A stretch of 64,000 nt of DNA from Bacteroidales bacterium (lineage in GTDB: Bacteria; Bacteroidota; Bacteroidia; Bacteroidales; UBA932): positions 355,783 through 419,782 of the forward strand of contig JAFRNC010000006.1 in NCBI GenBank assembly GCA_017430365.1, read 5' to 3'. Below the pieces are notes generated by a model. The model worked only from the letters and a program-made list of their open reading frames with translations. It made no database searches and was not told the origin of the DNA. The position numbers and the translations under genes are program-made. Below are positions 43,429 through 52,677 of the stretch, piece by piece; the stretch's first letter is position 1, and the number at the start of each line of letters is the position of its first letter.

Positions 43429-45056
43429 TTGGTTATTTCCGCTTCAATCTTTGAGATAAGTGCTTCTCTCATATTCTCCATAGGGAGAACGTCACCTATC
43501 ACTTTATAAACAGCATTTATTACTGCAAGAGTACTTTTGTTAAATCTCTTATAAATTGGCTTCGATGTGCGAAGGCAACCGTATTCCTCATCTCCGGCGG
43601 AGTCTTTTATCTCTGAAGGCTTCTCTTCTGGTTTTGGCCCAAAACCAGAGACCACTGCAGAAAGAGAAATAGGAGTAGGGTCATACGATGTATCAATGAC
43701 ACCAGCAAGAGGAGAGTTTTCTGTTTGAAGATTTTGCTTTCTCTTAGCTATACTCTTTTCTGCAGACTCGGCTAGTTTTTTGGATTTTTCAAACTCATCC
43801 TGGGCTTTAGCCAGCTCTTCTTTGCTTGCAAACTCTTTGTTCTTCTTTTTCTCTTCAAGCTTCTTCCCTTTCTCTTGAGCCGTCAGTATTTTTTTATAAT
43901 CGCTCTTGTATCCAGAGGCCTCATAACAAAGATTCTTCAGGGTGGCAAAATCCTTCCTAGCCAACGCCTCAAACTCTGTCCTTGCATCGTCCACGCGAAG
44001 ATAATTCCTATCCATATCTGGAATCAGCAATTCCGAAAGTGTGTGTATCTCTCCAAAGAAATAATCGCTGAATCTTTGATCTTGTTTCCCGGGCAAAAAA
44101 CGTCTGCAGTTTCCTTCGTCACCGAGTTGAATATTTTTACACCGTAGCCGTATTCCCCTGGCAAGGTTCTTAAACTTCAGCATTCCTTCCAGCTTAGATA
44201 CACCGTACCATCCCCAATAGAAAGGATTTCCTAAGCTATCGTTTCTGATGAAAGGGACCACCTTATAGATTTTGTCAATCTCGGCACCGTTTTCGTCATA
44301 AATCGAACGAGTATATGGCTTGTAGATTTGTTCGCCATTTACATAAACATCATAAGTGTCCACTACAAGGTTATTTTCCTTCATGAATCTTTTTATCTCA
44401 TCCTTGAAGGGCTTAAATGTATTGGCAATATCTACCGGTGCTACCATACTAAGATAATCGCGGATATTTCCAGCGTCCAAGAGTCTCCTGTCCGAAACAT
44501 CCTCCATTATAATCTTGAAGTAATGCAGGTCCGGTTTTTCCTTTTCTGTACTATGAGAGGTCACTCGAGAAACAACATCACTTGCACTACTCTCATCAGA
44601 TTCATCGTCAATAATCCGGGACATTTCATCAGCGTTCCATTTTAAAATACTGCGGACGTCTTCGCCCTTAAACGAGGTAATAAATGTTAGTGTAGAGCAA
44701 TATCCCAGACCGCCCAGGCGGCCTATCCCACGGAATCCCTTTTGTTTTCCACGTTTTTTATTTGAGCAGGCAACATTTCTTAAAACAGGCAAGACTTCAC
44801 TCGCTTCCACGCCTGTCGCATTGTCCTCTATTTCAATCCTTCGAGTTTCCGGAGAAATATTGATGTAAACACCATATGAATTCCCTTCTGAAAGATTCTG
44901 CTCGCGAGCAATATCTATTTGGTCTGCCGCGTTTTGAACATATTCTCTTAAAATGCAACGGCAATCGTCATAGGCGCTTCGGGTCAAAGATTCCAAAACA
45001 TTCTTGCCAATCTTTACATCATCAAGGGACGCAATATACTCGTGACTATCTGCCAT
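43425..45056 (-). CDS. Hsp90-like GHKL ATPase (block A)
   Basis: A 543-residue protein. The first ~200 residues contain the Bergerat ATP-binding fold of Hsp90, MutL and gyrase B: N box LREYVQNAADQ (N42), G1 box IEDNATGV (D78), and G2 box GFRGIGRLGG (107-116). The middle (HYFKIIMEDVSDRRLL; GWYGVSKLEG) resembles Hsp90/paralogue middle domains, and residues ~390-440 form a charged coiled coil. Such ATPases change shape on ATP binding and act as clamps or chaperones; in defence loci they appear as partners of nucleases. It starts 2 bases after the herA-like stop and overlaps the radical SAM gene by 4 bases. Function in this system is not known. Confidence 0.85.
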   Translation of the reverse strand: MADSHEYIASLDDVKIGKNVLESLTRSAYDDCRCILREYVQNAADQIDIAREQNLSEGNSYGVYINISPETRRIEIEDNATGVEASEVLPVLRNVACSNKKRGKQKGFRGIGRLGGLGYCSTLTFITSFKGEDVRSILKWNADEMSRIIDDESDESSASDVVSRVTSHSTEKEKPDLHYFKIIMEDVSDRRLLDAGNIRDYLSMVAPVDIANTFKPFKDEIKRFMKENNLVVDTYDVYVNGEQIYKPYTRSIYDENGAEIDKIYKVVPFIRNDSLGNPFYWGWYGVSKLEGMLKFKNLARGIRLRCKNIQLGDEGNCRRFLPGKQDQRFSDYFFGEIHTLSELLIPDMDRNYLRVDDARTEFEALARKDFATLKNLCYEASGYKSDYKKILTAQEKGKKLEEKKKNKEFASKEELAKAQDEFEKSKKLAESAEKSIAKRKQNLQTENSPLAGVIDTSYDPTPISLSAVVSGFGPKPEEKPSEIKDSAGDEEYGCLRTSKPIYKRFNKSTLAVINAVYKVIGDVLPMENMREALISKIEAEITK

Positions 45057-45058
45057 AA

Positions 45059-46717
45059 CTATTCGTAGTATTTATAGATAGGTTTAGGGAATTTAATGTT
45101 AAGCATTGACCGGAACACAGGATTCTGAATAATATACTCGCCTTGCTTTAACCGGGTCAACATTGTTTTATATACAGAGGGGACAAAGCCAAAGTCGGGT
45201 TTAGAAATCTCGATGGAATTCGTTCGCCCAAATGCCTGAGTGGCGCAATTTCCTTTAACTCGTTTATGAATATCGCTTACAAACTGCTCAGCACCAAAAA
45301 GTACGATGCCAAGAGAACGGCCTCTTTCTGTTATGTCAAGTAAACTGTGCAGGATTGGCGAAGATTTCGGTACGTCGTTAGAAGCATATTTATTAAGCTC
45401 ATCAATAAAGATAATAACACGCTCGGGGATGTCTTCATCGGGTCGATCGGTCGCACCAAGCTTAAGATTATAAACGGCTCTCATAACATCGCCAAAAACA
45501 AAGCCTTGAGATTCTTCATCTAACTTAGCGACATCAACTACAAAAACATCGTTCTTTTGTATTTGAGCTATCTGGTCGCGAAGTCTAACACCCGTATCCC
45601 CCAAACCATTTGTAAACATCTGCTTATTCTTCTGATAGCTTTTATTGAAAAGACGATAGAATTTGCGCCAGCTCAAAACGGAAATCTCCTTCCCTGACGA
45701 TGCCCTCTCCGTAGGATTCGCCTGCTCCTTTAAAGCCATCTGGAAATCGGACCAGGTTTCAACTCCATTGAACTTGCCACTTCCCGCTATGATATAATTG
45801 ATGATAGACTCAATGGTGTCATTCGGGTCATCTACATTTGCAAAAAGAAGATCAAGACATTCTTTGTCCTCCGTGGTTTCAAAAAGATATTTGTACTGTG
45901 CCGCCTGCCCCACTGAGATCCTCTCATTAATTCTTGATACCTTTTCGTAGGTATAATCTGTCTTGTCCTTGGAATAAGGATAAAAGTATTTAACTTGCTT
46001 AAATGGCTCCATCTCCAATCCTAACAGCTCATATACCGGTTGGATCTCTTCGAGTTCTTTAGTACGGCCATTCTTCTGATCAATCGAAAGGAGGTCTGTT
46101 CCTTTAACGTTCATCATAATAAAAGCAACGGATTCGTTCTTCTCTTTCATCGCCTTATCTTGAATGGCTTTCATAAGGAACATCGCATACGAGGTCTTTG
46201 AAGCGAGGCCAGAAATACCAGATATATTTAAGTGCGCACCCTCTGGTCCGATGAGGAAATGTGAATTGAAATTAACCGGGATAATAGTTTTATTTGTTCC
46301 CTCATACATATCAATATACCCTGCAGGGAGTGCGTTTTCAACCTTATCTAAACCAAGCGCAGCTTTTATTTGCTGTTCATCAGCCAAATACACATGACGT
46401 CCTTCCTGAACCGGGATATAAATGTTATCGGTATTCCCAACAACTTTACACTTCACATAATTCATTCCTATACGTTGCGTGTAGCTTTGAGCATCTACAT
46501 TACCGAAATCGCTTGAAATAAACCCGGCTAAAGCGCTAGGAGAGTCCGTCATATGAGAAATCTCTTCAACAACACCATAAGTTTTGGAGTCTTGAATATG
46601 GTCGACTACGACGACATCAAAAGGCTTTAATTTGAAGTCTTTGTCTGTCCAGAAAGTGAAATACTCAATTGTCGACGGTTGTTTTTCTGTTGCGATGATT
46701 CTCCCGATCTTTTCCAT
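45059..46717 (-). CDS. HerA-like ATPase/translocase (block A)
   Basis: A 552-residue protein of the HerA/FtsK superfamily. Residues 1-130 form the HAS-barrel-like N-terminal domain (MEKIGRIIATEKQPSTIEYF). The P loop is GISGLASKT (167-175): Lys-Thr are kept but the Gly before Lys is Ser, as in a distinct HerA subgroup. Walker B is VIIFIDELNKYA near residue 435, and GIVLFGAEQFVSDIH contains the sensor/arginine region. HerA proteins form hexameric rings that move DNA and stimulate the NurA nuclease. The NurA-like gene lies immediately upstream (5 bases), so a HerA-NurA complex is likely. In block A it is combined with a GHKL ATPase and a radical SAM enzyme. Confidence 0.87.
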   Translation of the reverse strand: MEKIGRIIATEKQPSTIEYFTFWTDKDFKLKPFDVVVVDHIQDSKTYGVVEEISHMTDSPSALAGFISSDFGNVDAQSYTQRIGMNYVKCKVVGNTDNIYIPVQEGRHVYLADEQQIKAALGLDKVENALPAGYIDMYEGTNKTIIPVNFNSHFLIGPEGAHLNISGISGLASKTSYAMFLMKAIQDKAMKEKNESVAFIMMNVKGTDLLSIDQKNGRTKELEEIQPVYELLGLEMEPFKQVKYFYPYSKDKTDYTYEKVSRINERISVGQAAQYKYLFETTEDKECLDLLFANVDDPNDTIESIINYIIAGSGKFNGVETWSDFQMALKEQANPTERASSGKEISVLSWRKFYRLFNKSYQKNKQMFTNGLGDTGVRLRDQIAQIQKNDVFVVDVAKLDEESQGFVFGDVMRAVYNLKLGATDRPDEDIPERVIIFIDELNKYASNDVPKSSPILHSLLDITERGRSLGIVLFGAEQFVSDIHKRVKGNCATQAFGRTNSIEISKPDFGFVPSVYKTMLTRLKQGEYIIQNPVFRSMLNIKFPKPIYKYYE

Positions 46718-46722
46718 TTCTA

Positions 46723-47814
46723 TCAGAATAAATTAATAAAATATGGGTCACTCATAAAGCGGCTCTTACAATAGCTCTCTGTTAAATAAACGGGGTATAG
46801 GTGGTTTGCCCATCGAGCATCATTCCCATAGCATACCGGATTCCTTTCATTGATAATGTTAGCTGTTATCAAGTCTATTTCATCACTTGACAATCCATTT
46901 TCGTGCTCTGAACCCGTCATCAGCATTTTCTCTATTTTGACTATCCCAGAATACGGGGTCGCGGTGAAACGTGTATCCCGAATCCGAACATACCAAATGG
47001 CAAAATTAACATTTCCTAACTCTTCTCCTGGCTGCCAGAGAAAAGCCGGAGTACGATGGAATAAAGGTAAACGAGCAATTTCGCCAGCGTTGCTTTGCCC
47101 CTTTTTGTCTTTCATTAGGTTTGGATTGAAAGACTTCGAGACACCTATGACATGCTGGTAATTACTTCGAATTTTCGCGATTTCCTTAAAGTCTCCGGTC
47201 TTCATCGGCTTGTACTGTATAGAGCCGTCCTTAATCAAGTAGTGATCTTGTGTAAGAAGGTGTTTTGCAGTAAGTCTAGCGACGATACTCTTCTCACACT
47301 CGATCATATCGTCTTGGATCTTTGCTATCGCTTTATTTTCAAGAGTTTCTTTCCCTTGTATCTGAGTAGGGTAATACAACACTTTCTTTAAGTTAGTCCC
47401 TTGCCTATACGCGGTTTTTTCTTGAATCTTTTTACATAGATTGTTAAAAAACAGGTTGTTGTCAACACCCTCCATATTCGCCTTCACCGGAAGGCAAAGT
47501 ACGGAATAAACTTCTTCGTCAAAATGCTTGAAAGAGCTAAAAGTGTTATCGTCATTCATCACTCTTTCGCAGCATGCAACAGCAATCTGACCACTGACTA
47601 CGGGATATACTTTATTATCGTATTGAATATCATCTACCTTGTAGACCTTTCGTGAACCATCAAGAAAAAAACGGAACAACGGTTCACTATTCATACAACT
47701 TATCGCAAGAGGTCTTATATCACGAGAGTTCGGATCATGCATGTTCTCTGCATAATCCTTTAAGGGAGTATACGAACTCTCTTGCTCTTCATAGAGAACA
47801 TGAGGCATTTCCAC
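46723..47814 (-). CDS. NurA-like nuclease (block A, first gene)
   Basis: A 363-residue protein; ATG 47808 (MPHVLYEEQESSYTPL) is an equally possible start. The NurA signature is visible: FRFFLDGSRKVYKV with the metal-binding Asp52, then YPVVSGQIAVACCERV. NurA folds like RNase H/Argonaute PIWI domains and cuts DNA with Mn2+; it acts with HerA in archaeal end resection and in bacterial phage defence. Late motifs (NVNFAIWYVRIRDTRFT; GSEHENGLSSDEIDLI) fit the C-terminal part of the fold. It is the first gene of the operon. An IS21 element has inserted 55 bases upstream of its start. The family call is moderately firm and is supported by the HerA neighbour. Confidence 0.75.
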   Translation of the reverse strand: MEMPHVLYEEQESSYTPLKDYAENMHDPNSRDIRPLAISCMNSEPLFRFFLDGSRKVYKVDDIQYDNKVYPVVSGQIAVACCERVMNDDNTFSSFKHFDEEVYSVLCLPVKANMEGVDNNLFFNNLCKKIQEKTAYRQGTNLKKVLYYPTQIQGKETLENKAIAKIQDDMIECEKSIVARLTAKHLLTQDHYLIKDGSIQYKPMKTGDFKEIAKIRSNYQHVIGVSKSFNPNLMKDKKGQSNAGEIARLPLFHRTPAFLWQPGEELGNVNFAIWYVRIRDTRFTATPYSGIVKIEKMLMTGSEHENGLSSDEIDLITANIINERNPVCYGNDARWANHLYPVYLTESYCKSRFMSDPYFINLF

Positions 47815-48058
47815 CGTGTCAAAACAATACTTGTACGACCTGAATGGTTTACCCTGTGTTTCTCTTGCTGTGCAATATTATCCAAGCTGACCCCCTACAA
47901 TTATCATCTTGACCCCCTATTCTCATGATATTGACCCCCTCATAGAAGTGAGTCTGTGGGGGTCAGTATGATGATAATTACGAAGTTGACCCCCGGCTTT
48001 CAGAGATCCAATCCGTCAAAGTTTGCTAAGTTTGAGAGAATCTCAAACACGAACAGAC

Positions 48059-49609
48059 ATGGCAGGAAAACGGATCGAAATGAAAGATGTTCATTCAATT
48101 GTACTGATGCTCAATCAGGGATATGGCACCAAGCATATCTCCGCGGCGCTGGGCTGTGCCCGCAATACGGTAAAAGCGTACCGGGCGATTATTGCGTCAA
48201 AGGGGCTGACCTATGAGGAGCTGTTGACTCGTCCCGAGGAGGAACTTGAGGGGTTCTTCACATCCAAGAAGCCGGAAGAAGACGACCGCCTTGATAAGTT
48301 GGAGGACGCCTTCAAAAACGCAGACGGCGAGCTCGGCAAGATTGGTGTAACGAAGTTCCTGCTATGGAACGAGTATCGCCTTTCCAATCCTGACGGCTAC
48401 AGTTATCCCCAGTTCTGCAAACTCTACCGCGAACGTGCGGAGACCGTGGATGTGAGCATGCACATAGAGCACAAGCCCGGGGACAAACTCTACATTGACT
48501 ATACCGGGAAAAAGATCCCGTATGTAGACCGTTCTACCGGGGAGGTGAAGGATGCAGAAATCTTCCTTACATCGCTGGGCTACAGCGAATACACTTATGT
48601 CGAAGCCAGCCCCAGCCAAGCCCAGGAGTGCTTTGCAGAGAGCCTCCGGCATGCGCTGGAATACTACGGCGGTGTTCCGCAGGTACTGGTGCCGGACAAC
48701 CTCAAGAGCGCGGTAAAGACGGCGGATAAATACGAGGCTGAAATAAATGCCCTCTTGGTAAAGATGGCACATCATTATGACACGGGCGTGCTGCCGGCGC
48801 GTGTCCGGAAACCGAAGGACAAGTCCATAGTGGAACGTCATGTCCAGATTGTCTACCAGCAGATCTTCGCCCCGCTGCGCAACATGACGTTCTTCTCGAT
48901 AGATGAAATCAACGCTGCCATCAAAGAGCCGCTGAGGCTCCTGAACGAGCGCCACTTCCAAGGACGTCCGTTCAGCAGGAAGGACCTCTTTGAAGAGGAG
49001 ATGGCCACGCTCAAGCCCCTGCCGGAACACCCGTTTGAGATCATGCAGTTCAGGATGGGGGCCGTGATGAAGAACTGCCACGTGCAGTTGACCGAGGACT
49101 GTCACTACTACAGTGTCCCGTTCCGCTACATCGGCGAGAAGGTGAAAATCTGCTACAACAGCCATGAGGTGCGAATATATCTGAAGGGGACTCAGATAGC
49201 CTACCATCTGCGCGACTATGCCCGGTTCAAGTACACGACCATCCCGGACCACCTGCCATCCACACACCGGGCATACAGCGAATGGAACGGGGACAAGTTC
49301 GTCAAGATGGCTGCGGATATCTCCGTTGACGTGAAAGCCTACATAGAGATGATCCTGGCCAGGAAGGAGTATCCTGAGCAACTCTACAAGTCATGCATGG
49401 GAGTCCTTGCACTCGGCAAGCGTCATGGTAACGACCGCCTCATCGATGCCTGCAGACTCGGCCTAAAGGTCGGTGCGGTGAACTACACGTTCATCAAGAA
49501 CACGCTCACCAACCGGACTGAACGGCTATGGTTGGAAGAGGACGTGGAAGTATCCCTTCCGGAACATGGCAACATCCGCGGCAAAGAAGAAATCATGTCA
49601 AACAAATAA
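48059..49609 (+). CDS. istA: IS21 transposase
   Basis: A 516-residue DDE transposase from ATG 48059 (MAGKRIEMKDVHSIVL). An N-terminal HTH (GYGTKHISAALGCARNTVKA) is followed by the RNase H-like integrase core with acidic residues in LYIDYTGKK, VLVPDNLKSAV and KSIVERHVQI, and a C-terminal beta-barrel-like domain (VQLTEDCHYYSVPFRYIG). It cuts and joins IS ends with the help of IstB. The protein is full-length with no breaks, and its stop is 11 bases before istB, the normal IS21 order. Confidence 0.96.
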   Translation: MAGKRIEMKDVHSIVLMLNQGYGTKHISAALGCARNTVKAYRAIIASKGLTYEELLTRPEEELEGFFTSKKPEEDDRLDKLEDAFKNADGELGKIGVTKFLLWNEYRLSNPDGYSYPQFCKLYRERAETVDVSMHIEHKPGDKLYIDYTGKKIPYVDRSTGEVKDAEIFLTSLGYSEYTYVEASPSQAQECFAESLRHALEYYGGVPQVLVPDNLKSAVKTADKYEAEINALLVKMAHHYDTGVLPARVRKPKDKSIVERHVQIVYQQIFAPLRNMTFFSIDEINAAIKEPLRLLNERHFQGRPFSRKDLFEEEMATLKPLPEHPFEIMQFRMGAVMKNCHVQLTEDCHYYSVPFRYIGEKVKICYNSHEVRIYLKGTQIAYHLRDYARFKYTTIPDHLPSTHRAYSEWNGDKFVKMAADISVDVKAYIEMILARKEYPEQLYKSCMGVLALGKRHGNDRLIDACRLGLKVGAVNYTFIKNTLTNRTERLWLEEDVEVSLPEHGNIRGKEEIMSNK

Positions 49610-49620
49610 CAGCAACGACA

Positions 49621-50343
49621 ATGAACCAATCAACACTCAACAAACTGAACCAGATGCACCTGTGGGGCATGGAAGCCACTCTGAAGGGCATCATGAGCAA
49701 CGTACGGAATGACAACCTTACAGCGGACGAGCTGGTCGAACTCCTGGTCCAATCCGAGTGGGAATACCGTGAGAACCAGAAGATCGAACGCTGCCTGAAC
49801 AACGCGGCCTTCCGTTATCAAGCCTTCATTGACAACATCGACTACAGCCCGGGACGAAAGCTGGACAAGAACCTCATCATGAGACTTGCCGACTGCTCAT
49901 ATATCGACCGGGCCGAGAATGTCATCATCACCGGGGCCACCGGCGTAGGCAAGAGCTACATTGCCACGGCACTCGGGCATCAGGCCTGTTTGAAAGGGAA
50001 GAAAGTCCTGTACAGGAATGCCCAGAAACTCTTCACACTTCTTCGCATCTCCAGGGCGGATGGGTCCTACATCAAAGAGATGTCCAAGATCGAAAAGAAA
50101 GACGTGTTCATCATAGACGACTTTGGACTCGAGGTCCTCGACCACAAAACCAGCCTTATGCTCTTGGAAATACTCGAAGACAGAATCGGAAAGAAGACAA
50201 CCATCATTGCATCTCAACTTCCCTACGAAAAGTGGTATGATGTAATCACGGAGAAGACCATTGCCGATGCAATCATGGACAGACTTATTAACTCTTCCCA
50301 TAAAATCGCTCTCCAAGGAGAGTCGATGAGAAAGAAAAAGTAA
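49621..50343 (+). CDS. istB: IS21 helper ATPase
   Basis: A 240-residue AAA+ ATPase from ATG 49621 (MNQSTLNKLNQMHLWGME). Walker A is ITGATGVGKSYIA and Walker B is VFIIDDFGLE; LPYEKWYDVI and ADAIMDRLINSSHKI are typical IstB C-terminal motifs. IstB forms oligomers on target DNA and chooses sites for the IstA transpososome. It is intact. It is related to the DnaC-like loader encoded at 62.3-63.0 kb, but that protein belongs to the mobile-element backbone. Confidence 0.96.
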   Translation: MNQSTLNKLNQMHLWGMEATLKGIMSNVRNDNLTADELVELLVQSEWEYRENQKIERCLNNAAFRYQAFIDNIDYSPGRKLDKNLIMRLADCSYIDRAENVIITGATGVGKSYIATALGHQACLKGKKVLYRNAQKLFTLLRISRADGSYIKEMSKIEKKDVFIIDDFGLEVLDHKTSLMLLEILEDRIGKKTTIIASQLPYEKWYDVITEKTIADAIMDRLINSSHKIALQGESMRKKK

Positions 50344-50637
50344 TATCTTTGCAGCTACGCTGCTGCCTGTTTGCAAGCAAACAGAGACTGCTCTTTGAAA
50401 GCCCTGCCCTCTTCGAGGGGGTCAACATCATAAGAATGGGGGTCAATATCGTAAGAATGCACACTCTTGCTACATAGTCTATAATTTTACCCATTTATGG
50501 CACTATGTTGACTTTTTTATATCAGCTATAATTGAAAAGTTAAAGGTAACGATTCTTTTTTTAACTTCGTAATACATTTCTCTATAAAACGAAATAATGC
50601 ATACCAATTATCACATATAAGTGGTTTGCCGAAACCC

Positions 50638-50768
50638 TTATGTAAACTTCGATTTCGCCCAATAATAAACCACTACGCCAACCATAACCAACAGAATCTC
50701 GAATACTACTAGAGCCACAGCCAGGGCCTTGGAAGAGAGCCAAAGGCCCTGCCCACGGCAATGCTCTT
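50638..50768 (-). pseudogene. C-terminal relic of a relaxase-linked membrane protein gene
   Basis: Read on the minus strand, 43 codons up to TAA at 50638-50640 give GQGLWLSSKALAVALVVF, then EILLVMVGVVVYYWAKSKFT. This aligns along its length with the end of the protein at 59972-60523 (GESVWLSFKAWVWAIVLF ... FCAKAKFM). An in-frame stop lies directly upstream and no start is present, so only the membrane-helix tail survives. It lies beside block A at the place that the intact gene has beside block B. It marks a second, lost copy of the mobilization backbone. Confidence 0.75.
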
Positions 50769-50790
50769 AAACAGAGGTGCATCTATTATG

Positions 50791-52140
50791 TTATGCATCA
50801 TCCGGTTTCTCAGCATTGAGACTCGGACTGTCCTTCTGTCGTGCTTCATCGAACTTTGACTTCATCGTGGGATTACCGCGCGTCAATTTCTTTATTGTCA
50901 GGTCCTCTGCCTTGTCATTGGCAAGCCTGAGGTTGTTCTCAGAGCCGAGGAGCGCATCCTTGATCTTCTGGAGATGATCAATGGACTTGTCAATCTCCTC
51001 GATAGCTTTCCGGAACTTTTCACTGGCGAGCCGGTAGTTTCTTCCAAACTTGTCCTTGAAATCGAGAAGTGCGTTCTCAAAGTTTGTCACGTCGATCGAC
51101 TGACTTTTTGCGATTACCAGCTGGCGCTGATACTCAATGCTCTTCTTTGCGGCTTGCACGAGCAGGGTGATAAGCGGGACGAAGAACTGAGGGCGCACGA
51201 CATACATCTTCTCGTATCTGTATGAGACATCGACGATGCCGTTATTATAGTACTCGCTATCGGGCTCCAGGAGTGACACCAGCACTGCGTATTCGCAATT
51301 CTTTTCCGTCCTATCGGCATCGAGCTTCTTGAAGAAATCCTCGTTTCGGTGTTTGGTAGCCGTCTCATCCATTTCGTTCTTCATTTCGAACATGATGGAG
51401 ATGTACTCGGTACCATCTTCGTAGTCGCGGAATACGAAGTCTCCCTTGCTTCCTCCGGAAGCGTCGTTGTCCTTCTCGAAATAGGAGTTCGGAAGGTACG
51501 GGCGTAACTTCGTGTTAAACTCCGTACTGCAATGGATTTCAAGGGTCTCCCCTACCATTTTTGTCGACATTCTGGACTTCAAATCCTTGTAATAGTCAAC
51601 CAGCTCTTGAGAACGCTTCAGTTTATCCTCGTACTGCTCCTTGATGCCATTCTCGCGGACCTCTGCCTCTGATTTGTCAAGCCTGGCCTGTGCCTTTAGT
51701 TCGGAGATCTCCACATCCTTCCTCTGTAGGGCATCCTTTGCTTTCTGCTGCTCTTCAAGAATTGCAATCTTGAGTTTGCTGGCATTCTGCCCTATTACTG
51801 CTTTGAGGGAAGTTATCTCCTGTTCCTTGTCGGATACAGCAGCCTTAATCTCAAGATCCATGCTGTTCTGGAGGCCCGTGATCTGATCCTTCAGACGGGC
51901 AATTTCATTGTCCTTCTCCGTGATGGCCTGTTGCTTCTCGTTCAACTTCAGGTTGAATGACTTGTCCGCCTCTGCCATGGAGGCTTTCTGTTCCGCATCC
52001 TTCATTTCAGATATCTCGGCCATTCGGCGTTCAATCTCTTCATTGAATTCAGCATTCTTGACCTGGCTGACGATTGATGCATAGTCAGCATCGTTTACGG
52101 TAAGCACACTACCGCAATTCGGACATTTGATCTCTTTCAT
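50791..52140 (-). CDS. DUF2130 protein: zinc finger, coiled coil, PD-(D/E)XK-like domain
   Basis: A 449-residue protein. It begins with a zinc-ribbon half ([15 protein letters not shown]), followed by a long coiled coil (about 40-180), then the DUF2130 core with [16 protein letters not shown] and [15 protein letters not shown], where Asp, Glu and Lys fit a PD-(D/E)XK nuclease arrangement (GDF...FEMKNE). A second helical tail ends [19 protein letters not shown]2130 proteins look similar to RmuC-type nuclease-fold proteins and are frequent in mobile and defence regions; their activity is not established. It is 17 bases downstream of the small gene at 52158-52517 and shares its operon, divergent from the WYL regulator. 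Confidence 0.85.
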   Translation of the reverse strand: MKEIKCPNCGSVLTVNDADYASIVSQVKNAEFNEEIERRMAEISEMKDAEQKASMAEADKSFNLKLNEKQQAITEKDNEIARLKDQITGLQNSMDLEIKAAVSDKEQEITSLKAVIGQNASKLKIAILEEQQKAKDALQRKDVEISELKAQARLDKSEAEVRENGIKEQYEDKLKRSQELVDYYKDLKSRMSTKMVGETLEIHCSTEFNTKLRPYLPNSYFEKDNDASGGSKGDFVFRDYEDGTEYISIMFEMKNEMDETATKHRNEDFFKKLDADRTEKNCEYAVLVSLLEPDSEYYNNGIVDVSYRYEKMYVVRPQFFVPLITLLVQAAKKSIEYQRQLVIAKSQSIDVTNFENALLDFKDKFGRNYRLASEKFRKAIEEIDKSIDHLQKIKDALLGSENNLRLANDKAEDLTIKKLTRGNPTMKSKFDEARQKDSPSLNAEKPDDA

Positions 52141-52157
52141 CTATTGTTCTTTTTTGT

Positions 52158-52517
52158 TTAGATTTCAATGGTTTCCGCTCGCTCAATCATGGCGACGAGA
52201 ACGGCGTTCCGGTTGTTGCTATCTTTCTTAATGGCAGTGTTCGCAGCTTCTGCCATGGCTCCGTAGAAATGATATTTGTTCACGAAGTCGAGTTCCTCTC
52301 GGAAGATATTCTTAAGCTGTAAAATCAGCCAACTCACTTCTGTGCAGAACGGAGTTATTACCCGGATGTAATCGCTCCATCCATTCGATGACGGGCACTC
52401 AGGATCATCGGATACTATAATATCCGCACCCCGAAAGTTTTCGGTGTTTTCTGACAGTTTCGAGACATCTTGGGCCACAATCAACTCGCGTAAGAGTTTA
52501 AGTTCTTCCTTGTGCAT
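52158..52517 (-). CDS. Small protein of unknown function
   Basis: A 119-residue acidic, mostly helical protein (MHKEELKLLRELIVAQDVSK) with a central segment DDPECPSSNGWSDYIRVITP and a C-terminal helix AEAANTAIKKDSNNRNAVLV. No known domain, signal peptide or membrane helix. It is first in a two-gene operon with the DUF2130 protein and divergent from the WYL regulator gene (160-bp gap), so WYL control of this operon is possible. It could be an accessory or antitoxin-like partner, but nothing in the sequence proves that. Confidence 0.6.
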   Translation of the reverse strand: MHKEELKLLRELIVAQDVSKLSENTENFRGADIIVSDDPECPSSNGWSDYIRVITPFCTEVSWLILQLKNIFREELDFVNKYHFYGAMAEAANTAIKKDSNNRNAVLVAMIERAETIEI

Positions 52518-52677
52518 TTTCTTCCGTTTTTTCTGAACAAGAGTATCCGAAATAACAAAAAACTTACATTTTCTTCGAACTTTTTTTAGGCATACATTAT
52601 ACTTTTATTTATTAAGATAATCGCGAAGAAGAATGTAATATTTCAGAGCAACACACTATATTTGTATTGTTTAGATA

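Larger units (their letters stand above)
47862..50470. mobile_element. IS21-family insertion sequence with 7-bp target duplications
   Basis: The element spans 47869-50463 (2595 bp). Its ends are inverted repeats beginning TGTGCA (left 47869-47874; right TGCACA 50458-50463). Inner terminal repeats TGACCCCC recur at 47888, 47910 and 47932 and, inverted, at about 50416 and 50437. The flanks are identical: CTCTTGC at 47862-47868 and at 50464-50470. Both istA and istB are intact, so it may be active. It lies between nurA and block B. Confidence 0.93.

Noticed and set aside
47881..47964. TGACCCCC repeats read as a possible short CRISPR or regulator array
   Set aside because: They are the internal terminal repeats of the IS21 element and recur inverted at its other end.
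50582..50782. Minus-strand frame of 66 codons (start MHLCLRALPWAGP)
   Set aside because: It is a different frame of the relic at 50638-50768, whose own frame gives clear similarity to the mobilization-linked membrane protein.
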